In this document: positions 47,095 through 52,539 of the stretch, piece after piece
Layout of the letters: each line of letters opens with the position of its first letter
How positions within the stretch are numbered: position 1 is the first letter of the stretch
Source: Alkalicoccus daliensis
GTDB taxonomy: Bacteria > Bacillota > Bacilli > Bacillales > Salisediminibacteriaceae
Direction of reading: 5' to 3'
DNA length: 52,539 bases
Assembly: GCF_900103955.1 (NCBI RefSeq)
Contig: NZ_FNIL01000018.1
Span: 1-52,539, forward strand
Program-made: the position numbers and the translations under genes
The notes under the pieces: model-generated
What the model was told of the DNA's origin: nothing
Seen by the model: only the letters and a program-made list of their open reading frames with translations
Database searches by the model: none

Positions 47095-48646
47095 TTCTAA
47101 ACAGCTGCTGATGGAAGTCTCTGATTTTTCTTTTGCTTTTGAAGAAGAAAGTCCGATTTTAAACCAGCTGAATTTCTCTCTTTTTTCAGGAGAATGCTGT
47201 CTGGTCGCAGGAGCGAGCGGATCCGGCAAAAGTACGCTGGCACTTTGTTTAAATGGTTTGTACCCGGATACTGTGGAGGGAGAAACGAAAGGAAATATCA
47301 GCTGCCGTTCTCAAAATATTGCAGACTTTCCCCAGGGGAAGCTGAGTCAATCTGTAGGAGTTGTGTTTCAAGATCCCGAAAGCCAGTTCTGCATGATGAA
47401 AGTAGAAGACGAGCTGGCATTCGTATTAGAGAATCAACAGGCCCCCCGGGAAAGGATGCAGGAAGCCATTCACAGTGTGCTGAAAGAAACAGGCATGCTT
47501 GACCAGAAGCATGCGCTCATTCACGAGCTGTCGGGAGGGCAGAAGCAGAAGATTGCGCTCGCTTCTGTTCTGCTGATGGAACCTGATCTGCTGATACTGG
47601 ATGAAGCAACCGCAAATCTCGATCCGATGTCGAGTTTTGAATTTACAAGATTGATTCAGCAGGTCCGGCAGAAACGGAACTGCGCGGTGCTCGTAATAGA
47701 GCATCAGCCGGACGACTGGATGGATATCGTTGAGAGAGTTCTCGTAATTGGGAAAGAAGGAACGCTGCTCGCGGATGATTCCCCAGACAACATTTATGGC
47801 GCAGGGAGGCCGCTCCTGATAAAAGAAGGAATCCACATTCCGCTGTCTTATCAGGAAGATAGAAACGTCCATAAAAATCCTCCACAGATGCATGGCGAAA
47901 AACTAATTACGCTTCAAAATGTTTCCTTCTCCAGAAAAAATAAAAGTATTCTCCAAAATATTAATGTTACTTTTCACCGGGGAGAGTTTATTGCGATCGT
48001 CGGAGAAAATGGAGCTGGAAAATCCACGCTGCTGCAGCTGCTTGCCCGGCTGCTCACACCAGAGAGTGGGAACGTTAAACTGGATGGAATACCGCTGCAG
48101 GATTGGACAGAAAGAGAACTGCGCAGAATCAGCGGGTATGTATTTCAAAATCCGGAACATCAGTTTATCACAGATACTTTATATGACGAAGTGGCCTTTG
48201 GGATGAAGCTGAATGGAGAAAAGGAGATTGACGCAAAGGTGCAGGAGCTTCTTACGGCTTTCCAGCTGGAACAGTTCGCTGATGCAAACCCGTTTGCTAT
48301 CAGCGGCGGGCAGAAGCGAAGATTAAGCGTAGCCACGATGCTTGATGACACACCGGACATTCTCTTTTTTGATGAACCGACATTCGGGCAGGATGCGAAA
48401 ACTACAAAAGAACTCATGCGGCTGATTACGGAGCTGCGGGAGCAGGGGACAACGATTATCTTTGTGACACATGATATGGAACTGGTAGATGAATACTGTG
48501 AAAGAGTACTTCTTCTTCTGGAAGGGAAGACTGCATTTGACGGTTCTCCGGAAGAACTGTGGTCCAGGAAATCCCTGCTGCAGAAGGCACGGCTGCGGCT
48601 TCCTTACAGCATGCGGAAGGAGCGAGCCTATGGTATCGTCAATTAA
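47075..48646 (+). CDS. ykoD: ECF transporter ATPase YkoD (two ABC domains)
   Basis: The product is 523 aa with two ATPase domains in tandem. The first has Walker A GASGSGKST (about 48), LSGGQKQK and LLILDEATANLD. The second has Walker A GENGAGKST (about 310), ISGGQKRR and ILFFDEPTFGQD. It energises HMP/thiamine import with YkoC and YkoE. GTG 47075 is used for lack of a better start; AAAGGAG is 13 nt upstream, slightly far, so the start is less certain. Confidence 0.9.
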   Translation: MNAKPLNSKQLLMEVSDFSFAFEEESPILNQLNFSLFSGECCLVAGASGSGKSTLALCLNGLYPDTVEGETKGNISCRSQNIADFPQGKLSQSVGVVFQDPESQFCMMKVEDELAFVLENQQAPRERMQEAIHSVLKETGMLDQKHALIHELSGGQKQKIALASVLLMEPDLLILDEATANLDPMSSFEFTRLIQQVRQKRNCAVLVIEHQPDDWMDIVERVLVIGKEGTLLADDSPDNIYGAGRPLLIKEGIHIPLSYQEDRNVHKNPPQMHGEKLITLQNVSFSRKNKSILQNINVTFHRGEFIAIVGENGAGKSTLLQLLARLLTPESGNVKLDGIPLQDWTERELRRISGYVFQNPEHQFITDTLYDEVAFGMKLNGEKEIDAKVQELLTAFQLEQFADANPFAISGGQKRRLSVATMLDDTPDILFFDEPTFGQDAKTTKELMRLITELREQGTTIIFVTHDMELVDEYCERVLLLLEGKTAFDGSPEELWSRKSLLQKARLRLPYSMRKERAYGIVN

Positions 48647-49412
48647 TCCCTCGTTAAAAGGAATTACCGTATTGATTCCGGGTGTTCTGCTGAGCTTCAG
48701 TTTCGATATTTATACACCACTCGTTTTCCTGATTTTTATGATGCTGTTTACTTTTTTATTCAGTGGCATTCCGCTGAAAAAATGGCTGCTATTCTTTACA
48801 CCATTTATTATCGTAGCGCTCGGTTTCGCCTGGATGACTATGCTTTATACAAGTGAATCCTTTGCAGGAGGGGAGCATTTATTTTCCATATGGCGGTTTG
48901 ATGTCACGACAGGCGCTGTGATGACAGGAATCAGCCTTGCTCTTCGTTCGCTCTGCTTCATTACACTTTCTCTGCTGTTTATTCTCACAACGGATTCTAC
49001 CAAATTTATGCTGAGTTTAATGCAGCAGCTTAAAATGCCGCCGAAACTTACCTATGGAATTTTAGCCGGCTACCGGTTTCTGCCTGCATTCCGCCACGAA
49101 TTTCACATATTAAAGCAGGCACACAGAATCCGCGGAGTAGGACGGGCAAGAGGAATAAAAGACAGGCTGGAACAGATGCGGCGCTATGCAATTCCGCTCA
49201 TGGCAAATGCGATTCGAAAAGCAGAGCGTGTAGCAAATGCAATGGAGTCAAAAGGATTTACTGGGTCGCATAATCGAACACACTATCATTACATGAAAAT
49301 TAATAAAAAAGACTGGATGTTTTTCAGTGTAATCAATGGAGCACTGGTGCTTACATTTGTCTCTTCTTATTTTCTGGGATATTTGAATATTTTCGGGATC
49401 CGGGTGGGGTAA
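48630..49412 (+). CDS. ykoC: ECF transporter T component YkoC
   Basis: The product is 260 aa with about five membrane helices. The T-component coupling motif is in the C-terminal half, around LKQAHRIRGVGRARG (about 169-183) and ANAMESKGFTGSH (about 204-216), where the Ala-Arg-Gly type helices contact the ATPase. ATG 48630 has AAGGAG 7 nt upstream and overlaps the ykoD end by 17 bp. It ends the operon at the terminator at 49431. Confidence 0.9.
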   Translation: MVSSINPSLKGITVLIPGVLLSFSFDIYTPLVFLIFMMLFTFLFSGIPLKKWLLFFTPFIIVALGFAWMTMLYTSESFAGGEHLFSIWRFDVTTGAVMTGISLALRSLCFITLSLLFILTTDSTKFMLSLMQQLKMPPKLTYGILAGYRFLPAFRHEFHILKQAHRIRGVGRARGIKDRLEQMRRYAIPLMANAIRKAERVANAMESKGFTGSHNRTHYHYMKINKKDWMFFSVINGALVLTFVSSYFLGYLNIFGIRVG

Positions 49413-49430
49413 TAAAATAATTTCAACGTT

Positions 49431-49461
49431 AAAGCGATCTGAACATTTCAGATCGCTTTTT
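49431..49461 (+). terminator. Terminator of ykoFEDC
   Basis: AAAGCGATCTGA (49431-49442) pairs perfectly with TCAGATCGCTTT (49448-49459), followed by T's. Confidence 0.9.
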
Positions 49462-49484
49462 GAAATTCGGTTCAGTTATTGTGT

Positions 49485-49575
49485 GTTGTTATAATGAAGA
49501 CTTCCGCTGCAACCCGGCAGGCAAAGAAAAAGAACTGCAGGCGCAGCTTCCTTATAGAAACGCTGAACTTTCACA
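49485..49575. repeat. Remnant of the dispersed repeat
   Basis: GAAGACTTCCGCTGCAACCC followed by GGCAGG resembles the 51280 copy (GAAGACTTCGCTGCAACTCG followed by GCAGG). The rest of 49576-49818 contains no gene I can support; it is probably the leader of the symporter gene. Confidence 0.5.
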
Positions 49576-49818
49576 AAACCAGGAATAGAAGACGAGGGGT
49601 AACCCTTTAAAAACTGCTCTTATAGGGCAATCTTTGTTCGGAAATTGTAATTATTTCCTTTTTAAAGTTTACAGGCAACTGGTTAAGGCTATGAGAAATA
49701 TAATGTCTGCCAAAAATAAACATACAGGAAAACGTCACTCTTTTATTCTTGAGAATTACATAGTTTTTACGTGTATAAAAGAATTAACATACCGAATTTT
49801 TGCAGTGGAGGGGATAAG

Positions 49819-51219
49819 ATGGATGTGACTCCGGAGGTAGTTGGATTTAGTTTAATAATCTTAGGAATATTGCTTTTAATCGGAAAGTGGATGAGAGTAT
49901 TCACGCCATTCTTTCAAAATTTCTTTATCCCGAGTTCAATGATTGCTGGATTAATAGGATTAATACTGGGACCGGAAATTTTAGGACAGTTCGGTATTCA
50001 TTTTTTCGATGAAGGCGGGGCCTTTCCGCAGGTAATGATTGACATATGGAGCGAGCTTCCCGGACTGTTGATCAACGTAATTTTTGCTTCTTTATTTCTG
50101 GGAATGACCTTTCCTTCCATTAAGAAAATGTGGGAAATAGCAGGACCGCAGATTACCTTTGCGCATTTTATTTCCTGGGGAATGTATGTCGTAGGTATCA
50201 GTCTTGCCTTACTTGTATTAACGCCAGTATTCGGAATGAATCCCGCTGCAGGTGCTCTTCTGGAAATCAGTTTTGTTGGAGGACACGGAACAGCGGCAGG
50301 TCTTTCAGGTACGTTTGAAGCAGTAGGTTTTGAAGAAGGAAGAGACCTTGCTATCGGCCTCGCCACCATCGGCGTCCTGACAGGTGTTTTCCTAGGCATG
50401 GGGCTGCTGAACTGGGCCGCAAGAAAAGGAAAAACAGAAATAATTAAGGATCCTTCCGATGTTTCCGAAGATGAGAAAAAAGGATTAATTGCAAAAGAGG
50501 ACCAGCAGGAAGAACCTGCAGGAAACCAGACAACACACTCTGAATTTATTGAAACACTCACCGTCCATTTGGGTTATATCGGTGTGGCAGTCACGTTAGG
50601 TTACTTAATGCTGGAAGGATTAATTATTATTGAAGAAATGTTCTGGATTGACGAGATAGAAATCCTGACACACCTTCCGTTATTTCCGCTGGCAATGATA
50701 GGAGCCGTCATCGTCCAGCTGTTTTTAACAAACTTTGTGAAACATGATGTGATCGACCGGGGAATGATCAACCGCATTCAGGGGCTGGCGCTCGATATGC
50801 TGATAACGGCTGCGATCGCTACATTGTCTCTGACGGTTATCGGAAACCATCTGCTGCCATTCCTCATTATGGCTGCCGGAGCAATTTTGTGGAACATCGT
50901 TGCGTTTATTTTTATTGCGCCGAGAATTATGCCAGATTACTGGTTTGAAAGAGGAATCGGGGATCTCGGGCAGGCGATGGGCATGAGCGCTGCGGGTCTC
51001 CTGCTCATCAAACTGGCGGATCCGGAAAATGAGTCGCCTGCAAAGGCAGGGTTCAGCTACAAGCAGCTGTTGCTTGATATTTTCGTTGGCGGCGGGCTCG
51101 TTACTGCAGCTTCTGTACCAATTATCATTGCCTTCGGACCGGTTCCTTCTTTAATTACTGCAGCAGTTATTATGACAGGCTGGCTGCTTCTCGGGTTATT
51201 TTACTTTGGAAAAAAATAA
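49819..51219 (+). CDS. gltS: Sodium/glutamate symporter, GltS family
   Basis: The product is 466 aa in two inverted membrane halves with a charged central loop (about residues 205-250). ISFVGGHGTAAGLSGTF (about 150-166) and GDLGQAMGMSAAGLLLI (about 380-396) are the two re-entrant loop motifs that form the glutamate and sodium path in GltS. It imports glutamate with sodium, fitting a sodium-dependent alkaliphile, although that lifestyle is inferred. GGAGGGG lies 6 nt before ATG 49819; the longer frame from 49771 is unlikely. Confidence 0.88.
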   Translation: MDVTPEVVGFSLIILGILLLIGKWMRVFTPFFQNFFIPSSMIAGLIGLILGPEILGQFGIHFFDEGGAFPQVMIDIWSELPGLLINVIFASLFLGMTFPSIKKMWEIAGPQITFAHFISWGMYVVGISLALLVLTPVFGMNPAAGALLEISFVGGHGTAAGLSGTFEAVGFEEGRDLAIGLATIGVLTGVFLGMGLLNWAARKGKTEIIKDPSDVSEDEKKGLIAKEDQQEEPAGNQTTHSEFIETLTVHLGYIGVAVTLGYLMLEGLIIIEEMFWIDEIEILTHLPLFPLAMIGAVIVQLFLTNFVKHDVIDRGMINRIQGLALDMLITAAIATLSLTVIGNHLLPFLIMAAGAILWNIVAFIFIAPRIMPDYWFERGIGDLGQAMGMSAAGLLLIKLADPENESPAKAGFSYKQLLLDIFVGGGLVTAASVPIIIAFGPVPSLITAAVIMTGWLLLGLFYFGKK

Positions 51220-51252
51220 ATAGCAGCAGGCAGGATGATGTTTTAGTTTATT

Positions 51253-51345
51253 AGCTCTGTTAATGTTCAGTGTTGATAATAATAGAAGACTTCGCTGCAA
51301 CTCGGCAGGCTTGCCGTGGAGGAGATCTCCAGCTTCCTGATATGA
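51253..51345. repeat. Left-end copy of the MITE-like dispersed repeat
   Basis: AGCTCTGTTAATGTTCAGTG begins this copy and matches the left end of the 17733 element (AGCTCTGTTAATGCTCAATG). Similarity continues through CTTCGCTGCAACT, GCCGTGG and CAGCTTCCTGA. No matching right end is visible before the IS110-type element. Confidence 0.65.
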
Positions 51346-51539
51346 ACGAAACTGTCAAGAGAAGAACTCCCTTTGCCATTGGTATTACATTTTGACCGAC
51401 CTAAAGAACCAAAGCCTTTCGGCTTCTTTTTCAAGTTCTCGTGTTCTTTCGGATCGCTTGAATTCCTCCTCTTTTCTTTCGGCGTGCCCGTAAAGGTAAG
51501 CACACGGCACGAAGGCAAAAATAGTGGCGACGGTTCGCA

Positions 51540-51728
51540 CTCTGATATCCGTGGGTTCTCACATGGTCTCTTTCCGGATTAAGGACGTTACCACTAACTC
51601 AGGACGTGCGTTCATCCGGTGAAACCGGACTAGCACAGAGGAAGCACGTGGATGTTCCTTACCGGTCTTTCCTCTTTGCCTTCGAGCCCTGGGCTCATCT
51701 ATCGGGTGTATTTCCGGGAAGAAAAGGA
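51540..51728 (-). ncRNA. Candidate bridge RNA region of the IS110-family element
   Basis: This non-coding end is rich in inverted repeats. TCCGGT/ACCGGA (51615-51629) lies inside GTGC/GCAC, flanked by ACGTGC/GCACGT, and GAGCCC/GGGCTC lies near 51685. IS110-type elements encode a structured guide (bridge) RNA in a non-coding end; the location after the transposase gene suits the IS1111 subgroup. The boundaries are approximate and no target loops were assigned. Confidence 0.35.
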
Positions 51729-52539
51729 TTACATTTGTTCGCTGGCGGGTGGCAACGGGTCGATTTCTCGAGAGATCGCCCAGATGAAACCAAGGAGTTC
51801 CCGGGCGACGGCAGTAACGGCTTTGTGACTTTCTTTTCCTCTGGCGAGCAAACGGTAAAATTTTTTATGAAGCCGATTTTGCGCTTTCCAGGAGATTAAC
51901 TGCACTGCGGGAGAACTGCCAACTTGTCGTTTTTTCAAATCTCCTTTGACCGCAGGGGAATAGCGGTAACTCCACCCTGCCTCCACCAACAAATGACGTA
52001 TATGCCGATTCCCGGTTTTCGTAATGCCTCCCTGATTCCGTCGTTCTCCGCTCGAGTATTCGGAGGGGACGAGACCGGCGTATGCCATCAATTGTCCGGG
52101 GGTGCGGAACCGATGAAAGGATCCAATTTCTGCGACAATTCCGATGGCTGTAATGAGTGCCACCCCTTTGAGGCATTGAAGTGCCTGAATCATGGGGGCG
52201 TGAACCCCTTGAATCGACTGAGTATAGATTTCGTCTTCCAGCCGTTGCACGCGTAGTTCCATTTCTTTGAGCTGATGGTAATATTCCCGGAAAACAACCC
52301 GCAGGGTATCCTGAGAGAACTTCAGTGTATCTAACCACTCTCTGTATTTTTTCGTTTGGCGCTTCACGCCTTGCGGCGGTCGAAGCTCGTGGCGCAGGAG
52401 AAACTTGCTCAACCTTTGACGGGTCCGAAGTTCATCTTCTTTTGCATCTTCTCGGCAGCGCACCAGATCGCGCAGTGCTTCATCTGCTTCCGTCGGCACG
52501 TAAATCGAGGTTAACTCTCCGGCACGATACAGTTGTGCG
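51729..52539 (-). CDS. IS110-family transposase, C-terminal part (5' truncated by window edge)
   Basis: The frame is open to the window edge and encodes about the last 270 residues, beginning AQLYRAGELTSIYVPTEADE. A long helical linker leads to the C-terminal Transposase_20 domain: LKGVALITAIGIVAEIGSFH, the YAGLVPSEYSSGERRNQGGI block with the catalytic Ser region, and KTGNRHIRHLLVEAGWSYR. The RuvC-like N-terminal DEDD domain lies outside the window. No internal stops are present, so the copy may be active. Confidence 0.92.
   Translation of the reverse strand, partial: AQLYRAGELTSIYVPTEADEALRDLVRCREDAKEDELRTRQRLSKFLLRHELRPPQGVKRQTKKYREWLDTLKFSQDTLRVVFREYYHQLKEMELRVQRLEDEIYTQSIQGVHAPMIQALQCLKGVALITAIGIVAEIGSFHRFRTPGQLMAYAGLVPSEYSSGERRNQGGITKTGNRHIRHLLVEAGWSYRYSPAVKGDLKKRQVGSSPAVQLISWKAQNRLHKKFYRLLARGKESHKAVTAVARELLGFIWAISREIDPLPPASEQM

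Larger units (their letters stand above)
51530..52539 (-). mobile_element. IS110-family insertion sequence (3' part; 5' end outside window)
   Basis: It comprises the C-terminal transposase coding region and about 200 bp of non-coding DNA downstream of its stop. The left edge is uncertain because IS110 elements lack clear terminal repeats. A long 3' non-coding end is a feature of the IS1111-like subgroup. Confidence 0.75.

Overview
The window looks like a chromosome segment of a Bacillaceae bacterium, probably a relative of halo-alkaliphilic Bacillus. I infer this from gene content and order. The run MoxR ATPase / DUF58 / transglutaminase / guaA / pbuG / NETI protein / purEKBCSQLFMNHD reproduces the yeaC-yeaD-yebA-guaA-pbuG-yebG-pur arrangement of Bacillus subtilis, and ykoFEDC behind a TPP riboswitch and ypjP are also Bacillus-type. 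Strong GGAGG ribosome sites, ATGA start-stop overlaps and moderate GC fit. No rRNA, tRNA or CRISPR array was seen.

Layout. 1-349: 3' end of an IS3-family element. 350-2641: repeat debris around a reverse-strand TraB/PrgY-like gene. 2642-10264: ypjP, cydDC, an amidase, and an ECF sigma / anti-sigma operon ending in an unlisted 31-residue membrane peptide gene. 10371-12880: a reverse-strand YeeE/YedE transporter, a peroxiredoxin-like gene with an in-frame TGA at its active-site cysteine position (candidate selenoprotein), and a small His-rich protein. 13060-17530: yeaC-yeaD-yebA. 17527-35653: purine locus with guaA, pbuG, yebG and the 12-gene pur operon, carrying three guanine-type riboswitches and a PurR-type double box. 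36196-39829: a small membrane protein, a glutathione-independent formaldehyde dehydrogenase-like gene with a clear sigma-54 promoter, and its divergent AcoR-like activator. 40050-44680: an unusual three-gene operon (cytosolic gamma-glutamyltransferase, ATP-grasp/pseudo-M20 fusion, N-formylglutamate amidohydrolase). 44845-45360: a 238-bp tandem repeat. 45545-49460: TPP riboswitch and ykoFEDC thiamine-precursor importer. 49819-51219: GltS-type symporter. 51530-52539: 3' part of an IS110-family element with a long structured non-coding end.

How the parts work together. PurBoxes plus guanine riboswitches would co-regulate de novo IMP synthesis (pur), the last GMP step (guaA) and base uptake (pbuG). 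The AcoR-like protein probably activates the dehydrogenase through SigL (sigma-54), with a CcpA-like site between them. The TPP riboswitch controls HMP/thiamine import.

Most noteworthy: (1) the candidate selenocysteine peroxiredoxin with a SECIS-like hairpin in the right place; (2) the ATP-grasp protein fused to an M20-like domain whose metal ligands look lost, in an operon with GGT and formylglutamate hydrolase; (3) a 358-bp MITE-like element with perfect 10-bp terminal inverted repeats between the guanine riboswitch and guaA, part of a dispersed repeat family seen at about seven places; (4) a 61-bp-spaced repeat found at two loci in opposite orientation. All calls come from reading the sequence; no database search was run.
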